Shown: positions 38,942 to 49,905, counted from the first letter of the stretch. The stretch is DNA of 64,000 nucleotides from Proteus vulgaris (GCF_016239305.1 NZ_JAEHOQ010000005.1:62001-126000); one strand, 5' to 3'. The notes: generated by a model from the sequence alone, not told the origin. Program-made: numbers and translations.

Positions 38942-39026
38942 TGGTGCCGAAGGCCGGACTCGAACCGGCACACCCGAAGGCGGTTGATTTTGAATCAACT
39001 GCGTCTACCAATTTCGCCACTCCGGC
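38942..39026 (-). tRNA. leuX: tRNA-Leu (anticodon CAA), leuX-like
   Basis: An 85-nucleotide gene with encoded CCA. On the minus strand: acceptor GCCGGAG pairs with CTTCGGC, anticodon stem GTTGA/TCAAC with loop TTCAAAA (anticodon CAA, reads UUG), a long variable arm as in class II tRNAs, and a T arm GCCGGTTCGAGTCCGGC. It matches E. coli leuX closely as I recall it; leuX is a known hot spot for genomic islands. The 3' end faces the island, and the gene itself is complete. The att core lies inside the T arm to acceptor segment (38948-38962). Confidence 0.97.
38948..38962. other. attachment site within the intact tRNA-Leu gene
   Basis: CGAAGGCCGGACTCG, the segment repeated at 12342 and 19072. 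The stretch left of it (about 38834-38947) is also shared with both remnants. This is the active chromosomal junction of the right-hand island. Confidence 0.85.
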
Positions 39027-39428
39027 ACTAGAAGTGTGTCTGGAAAACCTGCTCATTATACTTGCATGGTGAACCCTCGCAACAATTATTGTTAGTTTTC
39101 AGCTTGATTGGCGAAAAAAAGTGCATTTATGTTGTGGCGTTACCATAAAAGTACAATTCTTGTGTTATTCAAAAACTACTATTGTGTAGGTTTAAATCGC
39201 CTTGTATCAATCATCAAAATTCTTTGAGGCAATTTTATCCAGTTTTAAATTTTTATTTATTTTTATTCTTTTTATATATTTTATTTTATTCTCATTTAGT
39301 TAAAAGAAAGTTAATAGTAAATATATTTACTTACTCTTCTATAGCAATATTTTTTTCATATAAATAATCTTTAATTATTATCCAATATATTCGATATGTT
39401 ATTTTTTATACAGCGATAAACAAAAAAA

Positions 39429-39458
39429 GGATCAAAACTTGGGTTAGTGTTTTGATCC
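39429..39458 (-). terminator. orphan intrinsic terminator (minus strand)
   Basis: Perfect 10-bp stem (arms GGATCAAAAC and GTTTTGATCC, 10-base loop) followed on the minus strand by seven T. It would end a leftward transcript coming from the repeat region, where no protein gene is visible, so a small RNA is possible. Confidence 0.7.
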
Positions 39459-39615
39459 AACAGTACTGCTAATAGAGGGCTTGATTTTATTTTAATGACT
39501 ATAAGTTATTTTTATAGCGTCACTGCCCTTTTCTTCCCTGGTGTGAGGAAGAAGGTAATTATATTTTATATATGATAAATAAACTTCTTTATCGATACTG
39601 CATTTTATTGATATA

Positions 39616-40060
39616 AAGGTATTTACTACTAAATTAACAAACTTACTTTTAAAACAGAGGTATAACATAACTACTATAACGAAGGTACTGCTATCTAATA
39701 CAAGGTATTTACTACTAAATTAACAAACTCACTTTAAAACAGGGGCATAACATAACTACTATAACGAAAGTTCTACTATCTAATATAAAGGTATTGCTTT
39801 ACTACTATAACGAAGATACAGCTATCTAATATCAAGGTATTTACTACTAAATTAACAAACTTACTTTTAAAACAGAGGTATAACATAACTACTATAACGA
39901 AAGTTCTACTATCTAATATAAAGGTACTGCTTTGTTACTATAACGAAGGTACTGCTATCTAATATCAAGGTATTTATAACTAATTTAGTAAATTTAATTT
40001 AAAGATAAAGGTACTACTATTTAATATAATGGTGTTGAAATATTACTACTAATATATAAC
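39616..40060. repeat. array of alternating long and short AT-rich repeats
   Basis: Units begin AAGGTA. Long units (39616-39701, 39702-39786, 39834-39920) are 85-87 bases and share the core ACTACTAAATTAACAAAC and ACATAACTACTATAACGAA. Short units (39787-39833 and 39921-39966, about 46 bases) keep only the second half (ACTATAACGAAG, CTATCTAATAT). A fourth, degenerate unit follows from 39967. No coding capacity. Confidence 0.85.
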
Positions 40061-40637
40061 TTATTTATTATTTAAGAGGCTAGTTTATAATATGCCTTCT
40101 TATTACTTCACTCTATTACTGCTGTGTTATCTTTGCTCTGTAACGCTTATATTCTCAGTCTCTCGACTTGATGAAACTATAATAAGTTTAATTTCATAAT
40201 CCCACAATCATTAAATTATTACAAAATATGACACACTCTTATATTATCTTTATAAACGACCAAATACAGCCAAATCCACAGACATTATTAGTTAGTTAAC
40301 TCAAAAAACAAAAGTTATTTAGAGAATAACACCATTCATTAACATTTTCTTGATATACACATTTTAACTTAATAATAAAGAAAAGCTAATAATAGAGTTG
40401 AAATGCACGATAAACGAGAGAGATTGTAACTTAATGGTAATAATTATCTCATTTTTAGATGAGAAACAGGAGAAAAATATCTTTTTATGATGCAATTTTT
40501 CTTCACTATCTTTATATCAGAGACAATTTGACACATTTAATGCCAACTTTCTGATAACTGGCACTTGCACTGATAGACATTCTTATTTCTGATAATATAA
40601 TCAAAATTTGGTTTAAATCTGATTAGAAGGCGTTGTT

Positions 40638-40721
40638 ATGGGTATTGTTGGCTGGATTATAACGGGCATATTTGTTGGTATTATCTTAGGTGCTGTATTA
40701 AAAATGATAAAGAAAAAATAG
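40638..40721 (+). CDS. 27-residue small membrane protein
   Basis: Reads MGIVGWIITGIFVGIILGAV then LKMIKKK: one hydrophobic helix rich in Gly followed by a basic tail, placing the C terminus in the cytoplasm. AGAAGG lies 7 bases before the ATG. The helix resembles the first segment of GlsB/YeaQ/YmgE proteins. No partner gene is obvious. Confidence 0.6.
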   Translation: MGIVGWIITGIFVGIILGAVLKMIKKK

Positions 40722-40808
40722 CGCGATAAGAAAGGCATCAAATTAAAACATAAAACATTTATGTTGATCGCACTCCTTTCACCTCACTGACTTCTGTTGA
40801 AAGTAAAA

Positions 40809-42041
40809 ATGAAAAAATATTTTCTAAAATATCTTATGATCCCAGTCGCCTTGCTGACATTGAATGCGTGTAGTCAGCATTCATCACTACCACCAGCAAC
40901 CCAACCTTCTATGTTAAATCAGCAGAATAATAATGTACCTGAACTTACACAATGGCCGACAGTATTAAGCCCTAATGTGAGTGATTCTCGTGTGTTGTTT
41001 GATAAATATGCTTCTCAGATCTATCAAAAAAGTAATCCTCAAGGCATGGTTATTGTCATGATCAATAACTCTCAAACCTTAAACCGTGCTTTTGGAACTA
41101 CGACACCAGAAAGCCACAATGCACCATCAATGAACTCACTTATTCGTATTGCTTCAATTACAAAATTAATGACCAGTGAAGTCATGCTAAAACTACAAGA
41201 TGATGGGAAATTATTAGTTACTGATCCATTACAAAAATACAATTACTATGGTGTTGATATCCCATTAGTGAGTGCTCAATCACCTATCCGTCTTTATCAT
41301 TTAGCCAGTCATACCAGTGGTTTTCCACGAGAACAACCAGGTGGAAAATGGGGAAGACCTGTTTTTATTTGGCCAACCCATGGCGATCGTTGGAACTGGT
41401 TAAAAAAAGCAACATTAACATCACCCGCCGGTAATCAAGCTGCATATTCAAATTTAGCGTATGACTTATTAGCGGACGCCTTGGTAAAAGCATCAGGCAA
41501 AAGTTATCCGCAACTCTTAAAACAATATGTTACCCAACCCGCAGGAATGTCCAATACCACATTGACGCCAACAGCCACGCAATGCCAACGATTATTAGTC
41601 GGATATAAACCAAGCCCATGCTCTGACACGATAGCAGCTGCAGGAAGTGGTGGCGTGTATTCGACGCCAGCAGATATGCAACGTTGGATGCAAGGCTTTT
41701 TGACTTCTCATAATGCCATGCGAAAGATAACGGCAAGTAAAGAGCAGTCTGTCTATTTTCCTCGTAATCGACTCTCTTCAATAGAAGGAATGGATGTTGC
41801 GGGTCGTGCCGATGGTGTGGGGTTAGGCTGGGTTTATATGGCACCAGCCAATGGAATTCCAGCTATCTACCAAAAAACTGGCGGTGGTGGTGGATTTAAT
41901 ACCTATATGGCAACGATACCTGAATTAAATATTGGTGTGTTTGTTGTGATCACTCGTAAACCGAATGGCACTAAATTTAGTGAAGTAACTCAAGGTACCA
42001 ATGCTCTTGTTCGTGCGTTAGCAAAAGACTTTTATCATTGA
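40809..42041 (+). CDS. serine beta-lactamase-like lipoprotein (class C / esterase family)
   Basis: A 410-residue penicillin-binding-like serine hydrolase. Catalytic motifs are complete: SITK (116-119), YSN (213-215) and KTG (356-358). The N terminus has a lipoprotein signal with lipobox LNAC, so the enzyme is membrane-anchored in the envelope. ATG 40809 is preferred over a TTG four codons earlier because it starts the signal peptide directly. Family members act as peptidoglycan peptidases, esterases or weak beta-lactamases; the substrate cannot be told from sequence. It stands alone between a short ORF and a bidirectional terminator. Confidence 0.85.
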   Translation: MKKYFLKYLMIPVALLTLNACSQHSSLPPATQPSMLNQQNNNVPELTQWPTVLSPNVSDSRVLFDKYASQIYQKSNPQGMVIVMINNSQTLNRAFGTTTPESHNAPSMNSLIRIASITKLMTSEVMLKLQDDGKLLVTDPLQKYNYYGVDIPLVSAQSPIRLYHLASHTSGFPREQPGGKWGRPVFIWPTHGDRWNWLKKATLTSPAGNQAAYSNLAYDLLADALVKASGKSYPQLLKQYVTQPAGMSNTTLTPTATQCQRLLVGYKPSPCSDTIAAAGSGGVYSTPADMQRWMQGFLTSHNAMRKITASKEQSVYFPRNRLSSIEGMDVAGRADGVGLGWVYMAPANGIPAIYQKTGGGGGFNTYMATIPELNIGVFVVITRKPNGTKFSEVTQGTNALVRALAKDFYH

Positions 42042-42061
42042 TATCACCATGTTATATAAAT

Positions 42062-42087
42062 AAAAAGCGCCTTATACGGCGCTTTTT
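42062..42087. terminator. bidirectional terminator
   Basis: AAAAAGCGCC and GGCGCTTTTT with a 6-base loop, between the convergent serine hydrolase and lptG. Confidence 0.92.
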
Positions 42088-42113
42088 ATTTTTCTGACAG
42101 AAATCGATATTAC

Positions 42114-43193
42114 CTAGCGATTACGCTTCATTAATAACCATAAACTTAATGTTAGGAATAATATTCCTGGTACTAATGCCGCAATCACTGCTGGTATACC
42201 ATAAACCAGGCTTAATCGTCCTGAAACCTCATTGACTATATAAAACAGGAAGCCAAAAGAGATACCAGTTAGAACTCTTAATCCCATTGGCACTGTGCGT
42301 AATGGGCCAAAGATGAATGACAATGCCATTAGCATCATTACCGCAACAGAGACTGGAGCAAAGATTTTTTTCCAGAAATTCAGCTCATAGTTCGCTGATT
42401 CTTGTCCACTCTGTTTGAGATATTTAACATATTGATAGAGTCCACTAATCGATAATGCATCAGGATCTAATGCCACAACGCTCAATTTTTCTGGCGTTAA
42501 TCGTGTTGGCCATTCAAGTGATACTTGCTTTTTACCTGTGATTTTTTGTGGATCTGTTAAGTCTGACTGTTCGACCTGTTTCAACATCCACGTTTTTTTA
42601 TCAACATCATAGGTTGCACTTGATGCATAACGCACAGTTTCTAGTTTTCTATCATTATTAAAATCATAGAGTGTGATGCCTTGCATCTCGTTTTGGCTCT
42701 TTATTCGGTTGATATGAATAAATTGGTTGCCATCTTTAGCCCACATACCACGGTTAGTGGAAACTAAAGAGTTACCCATGATTTTTTCAGCGCGATAGTT
42801 ACGTGCGTATTGTTCACCTTGTGGTGCCCCCCATTCACCAATCAGAACTGTTAACAGTACTAATGGAATAGCGGTTTTCATCACAGAGCCGGCAATTTGC
42901 AAACGCGTAAAACCAGACGCCTGCATCACCACCAGCTCACTGCGTGTTGCCAATGCACCTAACCCTAATAATGCACCGAGTAACGCAGCCATAGGGAAGA
43001 AGATCTGCACATCTTTCAGGATATTTAAGATCGCATAAATACCTGCATCCAGTGTGGTAAAATCCCCTTGCCCTACTTTACGAAGCTGATCAACAAATTT
43101 GATAATGCCAGATAAAGAAACCAGCAAAAATAGTGTCATCAAAATCGACTGTAAAATAGTACGCCCGATATATCTATCTAATACACCAAACAT
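42114..43193 (-). CDS. lptG: LptG, LPS export permease subunit
   Basis: Inner-membrane half of the LptB2FG ABC transporter that extracts lipopolysaccharide and feeds it to LptC. 359 residues with membrane segments near 14-32, 60-80 and 100-120, a periplasmic beta-jellyroll (about 130-265), then three helices (about 270-355), the standard LptF/G layout. It overlaps lptF by one base (43193), forming the usual lptFG operon on the minus strand. Confidence 0.95.
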   Translation of the reverse strand: MFGVLDRYIGRTILQSILMTLFLLVSLSGIIKFVDQLRKVGQGDFTTLDAGIYAILNILKDVQIFFPMAALLGALLGLGALATRSELVVMQASGFTRLQIAGSVMKTAIPLVLLTVLIGEWGAPQGEQYARNYRAEKIMGNSLVSTNRGMWAKDGNQFIHINRIKSQNEMQGITLYDFNNDRKLETVRYASSATYDVDKKTWMLKQVEQSDLTDPQKITGKKQVSLEWPTRLTPEKLSVVALDPDALSISGLYQYVKYLKQSGQESANYELNFWKKIFAPVSVAVMMLMALSFIFGPLRTVPMGLRVLTGISFGFLFYIVNEVSGRLSLVYGIPAVIAALVPGILFLTLSLWLLMKRNR

Positions 43194-44290
43194 CAGGCAA
43201 CTCCTTTCTTAAAGCGAGCTCGGAATTTACGCATAGGCAAGGTATCCCAAATATTCAATAAGATAGCTAAGCCAAGATAAACGCCATTAACACTCCACAT
43301 CGCAATGAGAGGATCAACTTTTCCTTTTTCACCATTAGAATGTAGCGAACTTTGTAATAAGAAAAAGACCAGATAAAGCAACATTGCGGGTAACATACTT
43401 AATACGCGACCTTGACGTGGATTAACCTCACTTAAAGGCACCACCATCACAGCCATAATGACAACAGAGAAAATCAGGGTTAATCGCCAATGGAATTCAG
43501 CAATAGATTCTGTCTCTTTAGAATGCCAAAGTTCTGTCATCGTTTTTTGTTCTACACGATTACTACTAATGGTAGATTCACGATGCCCGATAACAGCTTG
43601 GTAGTCATTAAAATCGGTGATACGAAAATCACGTAATACAGCTGTACCTTCATAGCGAGTTCCCTCACTGAGTACAACAATCTGATTTCCGTTAGGCAAT
43701 TCCTTGGTATAGCCTTTATCCGCCACCACAACCGACGGACGCTGATCTTGCGTTGGACGTAACTGTGCGAGGAACACATCTTGGAATTGATTACCTTTCA
43801 CGCTACCAAGATAAAGCACCATATTACGGTCACTGGACATTTTAAATTGTCCTTCCATCAAGGCAGCTAAACTTGGGTTTGCCTTGGCATCCTCAAGCAC
43901 TTGTTCTTGATGTGCTGATGACCATGGAATAAGCCAAATTACATTTCCTGCAGCTAATGCGCTGGTCAGTAATGAAAGCAATAGTGCTGCTTGCACTAAT
44001 GCTTTTTTACCTATTCCGCACGCATTCATGACGGTTATCTCACTTTCAACATAAAGTTTGCTGTAAGTCATCAGAAGACCAAGAAAAAGGCTTAATGGTA
44101 GAATAAGCTGTGCCATCTCGGGGATCCCCAGCCACAGCAGAGAAACCACAAGGTTTGTAGGAATATTACCTTCTACAGCAGCCCCTAAAATTTCAACCAG
44201 TTTTTGGCTAAAGAAGATAAGCATCAAGATAAATAAGATGGCTATCTGACTTTTTAGGGTTTCCCGAGCTAAATATCGAATTATAATCAC
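43193..44290 (-). CDS. lptF: LptF, LPS export permease subunit
   Basis: Partner of LptG in the LPS transporter. 365 residues, beginning MIIIRYLARETLKSQIAILF, with three N-terminal helices (about 10-35, 50-75, 97-120), a periplasmic jellyroll and three C-terminal helices. First gene of lptFG, divergent from pepA with 286 bases between them, the conserved enterobacterial arrangement. Confidence 0.95.
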   Translation of the reverse strand: MIIIRYLARETLKSQIAILFILMLIFFSQKLVEILGAAVEGNIPTNLVVSLLWLGIPEMAQLILPLSLFLGLLMTYSKLYVESEITVMNACGIGKKALVQAALLLSLLTSALAAGNVIWLIPWSSAHQEQVLEDAKANPSLAALMEGQFKMSSDRNMVLYLGSVKGNQFQDVFLAQLRPTQDQRPSVVVADKGYTKELPNGNQIVVLSEGTRYEGTAVLRDFRITDFNDYQAVIGHRESTISSNRVEQKTMTELWHSKETESIAEFHWRLTLIFSVVIMAVMVVPLSEVNPRQGRVLSMLPAMLLYLVFFLLQSSLHSNGEKGKVDPLIAMWSVNGVYLGLAILLNIWDTLPMRKFRARFKKGVA

Positions 44291-44576
44291 GCTAGTTATG
44301 CCTGTGAAAACTTGTCTTTTTGCAGGAAAATCGCTAACTTCGTTGTATATCTATCATTTGTGCATCTCAGTTAGACATTCTTGCAGCCCAAATGATATCA
44401 AAACATGCTATAAACAGGTTCCCAATAAGAACAAGCTTATAAGTTAGCTAAATTAGTTGTGTTCAATTAATGCATTTAGCTTAACATAAAAAGTAAACTT
44501 TCTATGGGGTAGATTAATGCGGATCACTATTCTAAACGATACTTTCCGTTTTTGTCTTTAATATTCAGGAGAACGC

Positions 44577-46085
44577 ATGGAGTTTAATGTAAAAAGCGGC
44601 AGCCCAGAGAAACAACGCAGCGCTTGTATTATCGTGGGGGTGTTTGAGCCTCGTCGTTTATCTCCGATCGCGGAGCAACTTGATAAAATCAGTGATGGCT
44701 ATATCAGCGCCTTATTACGCCGAGGTGAGCTTGAAGGCAAAGTTGGGCAATCATTGCTGTTACATCATGTACCTAATGTTCTCTCTGAGCGCGTTTTACT
44801 GATCGGTTGCGGTAAAGAGCGTGAGTTGGATGAACGTCAATATAAACAAATCATTCAAAAAACCATTAACACGCTCAATGAAACTGGCTCAATGGAAGCG
44901 GTCTGCTTTCTCACTGAGTTGCATGTTAAAGGTCGTAATAACTATTGGAAAGTACGTCAAGCGGTTGAGACTGCAAAAGACTGCCTCTATACCTTTGATC
45001 AACTAAAAAGCAATAAGACAGAATTACGTCGCCCATTACGTAAAATGGTCTTTAATGTTCCAACTCGCCGTGAACTACCTAGTGGCGAACGTGCCATTGC
45101 CCATGGTTTAGCTATCGCATCAGGTATTAAAGCATGTAAAGATTTAGCAAACATGCCACCAAATATCTGTAATGCAGCTTATTTAGCTTCCCAAGCGCGT
45201 CAATTGGCAGACTCCTCTTCAAATGTTTCTACGCGTGTTATTGGCGAAGAACAAATGAAAGAGCTCAACATGAACGCTTACCTTGCAGTAGGTCAGGGCT
45301 CTCAAAATGAATCTTTAATGTCTATCATTGAGTACAAAGGCAGTAAAGATCCTGAAGCTCGCCCAATCGTATTGGTGGGTAAAGGGCTAACATTTGACTC
45401 TGGTGGTATTTCTATCAAACCGGCTGACGGCATGGATGAAATGAAATACGACATGTGTGGTGCAGCAACAGTTTATGGTGTGATGCGTGTGGTTGCAGAA
45501 CTGCAATTACCGATTAACGTCATTGGTGTGCTAGCAGGTTGTGAAAATATGCCGGGTGGAAAAGCCTATCGTCCGGGTGATATTTTAACAACCATGTCCG
45601 GCCAAACCGTTGAAGTATTAAACACTGATGCTGAAGGTCGCTTAGTGCTATGTGATACATTAACTTATGTTGAGCGTTTTGAGCCTGAGTTAGTTGTGGA
45701 TATCGCAACATTAACAGGTGCATGTATGGTGGCTTTAGGTCATCACTACAGTGGATTAATGTCTAACCATAATCCATTAGCACATGAGTTAATGAATGCA
45801 TCAGAACAAGCCGGTGATCGCGCTTGGCGTTTACCATTAGGCGATGAGTTCTATGAACAAATCGAATCTAATTTTGCTGATTTAGCAAATACAGGTGGTC
45901 GTTTAGGTGGTGCAATTACTGCCGGTTGTTTCTTAGCGCGTTTTGCGACGAAATATAACTGGGCTCACTTGGATATTGCAGGCACAGCATGGCGCTCTGG
46001 TAAAGCAAAAGGTGCAACAGGCCGTCCTGTTTCTTTACTGTCTCAGTTCTTACTTAATCGCGCGGGTTTGAATAGCGACGAGTAA
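44577..46085 (+). CDS. pepA: PepA, leucyl aminopeptidase A
   Basis: Manganese/zinc M17 aminopeptidase, 502 residues (E. coli 503). The signature NTDAEGRL is at 349-356 and the metal and substrate residues lie in [15 protein letters not shown] and DMCGAA. In E. coli PepA also binds DNA as an accessory factor for Xer recombination and in carAB repression. Ribosome-binding site AGGAGAA precedes the ATG. The N-terminal domain (to about 170) is the DNA-binding and hexamer part. Confidence 0.97.
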   Translation: MEFNVKSGSPEKQRSACIIVGVFEPRRLSPIAEQLDKISDGYISALLRRGELEGKVGQSLLLHHVPNVLSERVLLIGCGKERELDERQYKQIIQKTINTLNETGSMEAVCFLTELHVKGRNNYWKVRQAVETAKDCLYTFDQLKSNKTELRRPLRKMVFNVPTRRELPSGERAIAHGLAIASGIKACKDLANMPPNICNAAYLASQARQLADSSSNVSTRVIGEEQMKELNMNAYLAVGQGSQNESLMSIIEYKGSKDPEARPIVLVGKGLTFDSGGISIKPADGMDEMKYDMCGAATVYGVMRVVAELQLPINVIGVLAGCENMPGGKAYRPGDILTTMSGQTVEVLNTDAEGRLVLCDTLTYVERFEPELVVDIATLTGACMVALGHHYSGLMSNHNPLAHELMNASEQAGDRAWRLPLGDEFYEQIESNFADLANTGGRLGGAITAGCFLARFATKYNWAHLDIAGTAWRSGKAKGATGRPVSLLSQFLLNRAGLNSDE

Positions 46086-46147
46086 TACCGCATAATTATC
46101 AGGGTTAAGGTATTAACCTATTATTATGGTAAATAGAGCAGACTCCA

Positions 46148-46176
46148 AGAAGGGTATTGCAACGCAATACCCTTCT
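46148..46176. terminator. stem-loop between pepA and holC
   Basis: Perfect 13-bp stem (arms AGAAGGGTATTGC and GCAATACCCTTCT) with a 3-base loop, 62 bases after pepA and 14 before the holC start. No T tract follows, so it may be a weak terminator or a hairpin affecting holC translation. Confidence 0.65.
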
Positions 46177-46190
46177 GTTATCGGGATATC

Positions 46191-46640
46191 ATGAAAAACG
46201 CCACGTTTTATTTAATGGAACACCCATCAATACACGACGATTTACAGCCCCATGAGTGGCTTGCCTGTCAACTTACCGCTGAACATTGGCGATTAGGCAA
46301 ACGTATTTTGTTGGTTTGTGAGTCTCAGGCTCAAGCTGAATTGCTTGATGAGGCATTATGGGCAAGAGAACCTCATCAGTTTGTTCCTCATAATCTTGCA
46401 GGGGAAGGCCCTCGTTATGGCGCTCCTGTTGAGTTATGTTGGCCTGGAAAACGTGGTAATGCACCTCGTGATCTTCTGATTAATTTGCAATCGCAATTCG
46501 TAGACTTTGCCACAGCTTTCCATGAAGTGATAGACTTTGTACCTATTGATGAACAATTGAAACAGTTGGCGCGTGAACGATACAAAATTTATCGTAGCGT
46601 CGGCTTTACTTTGACAATGGCTACGCCGCCAACCTATTGA
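46191..46640 (+). CDS. holC: HolC, DNA polymerase III chi subunit
   Basis: 149 residues, beginning [13 protein letters not shown]. Chi binds single-stranded-DNA-binding protein and links it to the clamp loader through psi. The length and the order pepA-holC-valS are those of E. coli. It is 13 bases upstream of valS and probably co-transcribed. Confidence 0.93.
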   Translation: MKNATFYLMEHPSIHDDLQPHEWLACQLTAEHWRLGKRILLVCESQAQAELLDEALWAREPHQFVPHNLAGEGPRYGAPVELCWPGKRGNAPRDLLINLQSQFVDFATAFHEVIDFVPIDEQLKQLARERYKIYRSVGFTLTMATPPTY

Positions 46641-46653
46641 ATACGTAAAAAAT

Positions 46654-49542
46654 ATGGAAAATAAATCCGCACCGAAAGAGCCATCGCTCGACACAACTTA
46701 TAATCCAGCAGAGATTGAACAACCTCTGTATCAGCATTGGGAAAAGAATGGCTATTTCAAAGCCAATGGCGATACAACGAAAGAAAGCTTCTGTATCGTG
46801 ATCCCACCGCCAAACGTCACAGGTAGCCTGCATATGGGCCATGCTTTCCAGCAGACCATTATGGATACCATGATCCGTTATCAGCGCATGCAAGGTAAAA
46901 ACACCTTATGGCAGTCAGGGACTGACCATGCGGGTATCGCGACTCAAATGGTTGTTGAGCGTAAAATTGCTGCTGAAGAAGGTAAAAATCGTCATGACTA
47001 TGGTCGTGATGCGTTTATCGACAAAATTTGGGAATGGAAAGCCGAATCAGGTGGCAATATTTCTAACCAAATGCGTCGTTTAGGTAACTCTGTTGATTGG
47101 GAACGTGAACGTTTCACCATGGACGAGGGTTTATCTAAAGCCGTTAAAGAAGCCTTTGTGCGTTTACATAAAGAAGATCTTATCTACCGTGGTAAACGCC
47201 TTGTTAACTGGGATCCTAAATTACACACTGCAATCTCTGATCTTGAAGTCGAAAACCGCGAGGTTAAAGGTTCAATGTGGCACTTGCGTTATCCTTTAGC
47301 GGATGGGGCAAAAACAGCTGAAGGTAAAGATTACCTGATTGTCGCAACAACACGCCCAGAAACCATGTTAGGTGATACTGGTGTTGCGGTTAATCCAGAA
47401 GATCCACGTTATAAAGACTTAATTGGTAAAGAAATTATTCTTCCAATCGTCAACCGTCGTATTCCTATTTTAGCGGACGAACACGCGGATATGGAAAAAG
47501 GTACCGGTTGCGTAAAAATTACCCCTGCCCATGACTTTAATGACTATGAAGTTGGACGTCGTCATCAATTACCAATGATTAATATCATGGATTTTGATGG
47601 CAATATCCGTGTTAGTGCAGAAGTCTTAGACACTAACGGTGTTGAATCTGACGTTTATAGCACTGAAATTCCAGAAGCCTACCAAGGTATGGAACGTTTC
47701 GCAGCACGTAAAGCGATGGTGGCTGAATTTGAACGTTTAGGTTTATTAGAAGAGATCAAACCTCACGATTTAACCGTACCTTACGGTGACCGTGGTGGTG
47801 TTGTTATCGAACCTTTACTGACAGACCAATGGTATGTTCGCGCTGCACCTTTAGCGAAACCAGCGGTTGAAGCTGTTAAAAATGGCGATATCCAATTTGT
47901 ACCAAAACAGTACGAAAATATGTACTTCTCATGGATGAACGATATCCAAGATTGGTGTATTTCTCGTCAACTGTGGTGGGGTCACCGTATCCCTGCTTGG
48001 TACGACAATGAAGGTAACGTCTATGTAGGCCGTGACGAAGAAGAAGTTCGCCGTGAAAACAATATCGTAGCTGATGTGGCATTACGCCAAGATGATGACG
48101 TATTAGATACATGGTTCTCATCTGCACTGTGGACATTCTCAACCTTAGGCTGGCCTGAAAATACCGAAGCACTGAAAACATTCCATCCAACAAATGTATT
48201 GGTCAGTGGCTTTGATATAATTTTCTTCTGGATCGCTCGCATGATCATGATGACCATGCACTTTATCAAAGACGAAGACGGTAAACCGCAAGTTCCATTT
48301 AATACGGTTTATATGACAGGTCTTATTCGTGATGAAGAAGGCCAGAAGATGTCAAAATCCAAAGGTAACGTACTTGATCCTCTGGATATGATCGACGGTA
48401 TTTCATTAGAAAACTTACTAGAAAAACGTACTGGCAATATGATGCAGCCACAGATGGCTGAAAAAATTGCTAAACGTACTAGCAAAGAGTTCCCAGAAGG
48501 TATTGAAGCACACGGTACAGATGCCCTGCGTTTTACCTTAGCGGCATTAGCCTCAACGGGTCGCGATATTAACTGGGATATGAAACGTCTATCTGGTTAC
48601 CGTAACTTCTGTAACAAGCTGTGGAACGCAAGCCGCTTTGCTCTGATGAATACTGAAGATCAAGATTGTGGCTACCAAGGTGGTGAGATGACATTCTCAC
48701 TGGCTGACCGTTGGATCTTAGCTGAATTTAACAATACCGTTAAAGCCTATCGTGAAGCGTTAGACAACTATCGTTTCGATATCGCCGCGGGTATTTTATA
48801 TGAGTTCACTTGGAACCAATTCTGTGACTGGTATCTTGAGCTATCAAAACCTGCGGTACACAAAGGTAATGATGCACAAAAACGCGCAGCTCGTCATACT
48901 CTGATTGAAGTGTTAGAAGGCTTATTGCGTCTTGCTCATCCAATCATTCCATTTATCACAGAGACAATCTGGCAACGAGTCAAGGAAGTTAAAGGCATTG
49001 AAGGTGAAACCATCATGCTACAAGCTTTCCCTGAATTTGATGCTTCATTAGTGGATGAACACGCACTTAGCGATCTTGAGTGGATCAAAGAAGTTATTGT
49101 TGCAGTTCGTAATATCCGTGCTGAAATGAATATTGCTCCAGGCAAACCACTTGATGTTATCTTACGTGGTGCGGATGACAATGCTAAGCGCCGTGTCAGC
49201 GACAACATTGGTTTCTTAAAAGCCATGGGTCGTTTAGCCGATATTCGTCCATTAGCAGAAGGTGAAGAAGCGCCATTATCAGTGACTAAATTGGTTAGCG
49301 GTGCAGAATTGCTTATTCCAATGGCAGGCTTTATCGATAAAGATGCAGAGCTTGCTCGTTTAGATAAAGAACTAGAAAAAGTAGAAAAAGATATCTCAAC
49401 TTTAGATAGCAAATTATCTAACGATGGATTTGTGAGTCGAGCACCAGAAGCAGTTGTTGCTAAAGAGCGTGAACGCTTAGCAACTTGCTTAAATGCCAAA
49501 GAAAAACTGATCGCACAGAAAGTCTCTATCGCCTCTTTATAA
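46654..49542 (+). CDS. valS: ValS, valyl-tRNA synthetase
   Basis: 962-residue class I aminoacyl-tRNA synthetase charging tRNA-Val. HIGH-type motif HMGH at 60-63, KMSKS at 565-569, an editing (CP1) domain between them (about 190-340), an anticodon-binding domain (about 690-830) and a C-terminal coiled coil ([20 protein letters not shown], after about 890). The length is near E. coli ValS (951). Confidence 0.98.
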   Translation: MENKSAPKEPSLDTTYNPAEIEQPLYQHWEKNGYFKANGDTTKESFCIVIPPPNVTGSLHMGHAFQQTIMDTMIRYQRMQGKNTLWQSGTDHAGIATQMVVERKIAAEEGKNRHDYGRDAFIDKIWEWKAESGGNISNQMRRLGNSVDWERERFTMDEGLSKAVKEAFVRLHKEDLIYRGKRLVNWDPKLHTAISDLEVENREVKGSMWHLRYPLADGAKTAEGKDYLIVATTRPETMLGDTGVAVNPEDPRYKDLIGKEIILPIVNRRIPILADEHADMEKGTGCVKITPAHDFNDYEVGRRHQLPMINIMDFDGNIRVSAEVLDTNGVESDVYSTEIPEAYQGMERFAARKAMVAEFERLGLLEEIKPHDLTVPYGDRGGVVIEPLLTDQWYVRAAPLAKPAVEAVKNGDIQFVPKQYENMYFSWMNDIQDWCISRQLWWGHRIPAWYDNEGNVYVGRDEEEVRRENNIVADVALRQDDDVLDTWFSSALWTFSTLGWPENTEALKTFHPTNVLVSGFDIIFFWIARMIMMTMHFIKDEDGKPQVPFNTVYMTGLIRDEEGQKMSKSKGNVLDPLDMIDGISLENLLEKRTGNMMQPQMAEKIAKRTSKEFPEGIEAHGTDALRFTLAALASTGRDINWDMKRLSGYRNFCNKLWNASRFALMNTEDQDCGYQGGEMTFSLADRWILAEFNNTVKAYREALDNYRFDIAAGILYEFTWNQFCDWYLELSKPAVHKGNDAQKRAARHTLIEVLEGLLRLAHPIIPFITETIWQRVKEVKGIEGETIMLQAFPEFDASLVDEHALSDLEWIKEVIVAVRNIRAEMNIAPGKPLDVILRGADDNAKRRVSDNIGFLKAMGRLADIRPLAEGEEAPLSVTKLVSGAELLIPMAGFIDKDAELARLDKELEKVEKDISTLDSKLSNDGFVSRAPEAVVAKERERLATCLNAKEKLIAQKVSIASL

Positions 49543-49576
49543 GCACTATCGCTTTAAAGACACTGAGGTTGATAAT

Positions 49577-49603
49577 AAAAACCCGCGTTTATCGCGGGTT
49601 TTT
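49577..49603 (+). terminator. valS terminator
   Basis: AAAAACCCGCG / CGCGGGTTTTT stem-loop with T run, 35 bases after valS. Confidence 0.95.
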
Positions 49604-49905
49604 GCTTAGTTTCTTTCAGCCAAAAAATAAAACCATTTTTCACTTCATTTCTTATTATTCTCGGTTTTATTCTCGCCAATACTCCTTTCCATTTCTTATT
49701 TTCACTTAAATTTAATCACTCACTAAAATATAATACTAGGAATAAAGGGAATAAGTAGGTAAAGAAAAAAGATCCTCGGTTTACAAATATGTTTAATCAA
49801 TTAAGATAGTTTTCGTAGCCATCAGTGCTACTTTCAATGAAGAAGTTCCTTTCCGGTGCTCTCTCAATAAATAATCAAAAAATATTCTACTAACAAGTGA
49901 AAACG
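49604..49905. other. non-coding spacer
   Basis: About 300 AT-rich bases between the valS terminator and the acetyltransferase. Nothing specific seen beyond the presumed promoter of the next gene. Confidence 0.5.

Larger units (their letters stand above)
39027..40637. other. 1.6-kb non-coding region between leuX and the small ORF
   Basis: No convincing gene. It must contain the leuX promoter just right of 39026. It holds a minus-strand intrinsic terminator (39429-39458) with no gene feeding it and an array of related AT-rich repeats (39616 to about 40060). Single frames of ~60 codons in it have random-looking composition. Confidence 0.75.

Noticed and set aside
39182-39367. 61-codon plus-strand ORF after leuX
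   Set aside because: Composition is random and AT-driven, with a run of Tyr/Phe/Leu, no ribosome-binding site and no partner.
39616-40060. Possible CRISPR array
   Set aside because: Units are 46 or 85-87 bases with similarity throughout. There is no constant short repeat with unique spacers, and no cas gene in the window.
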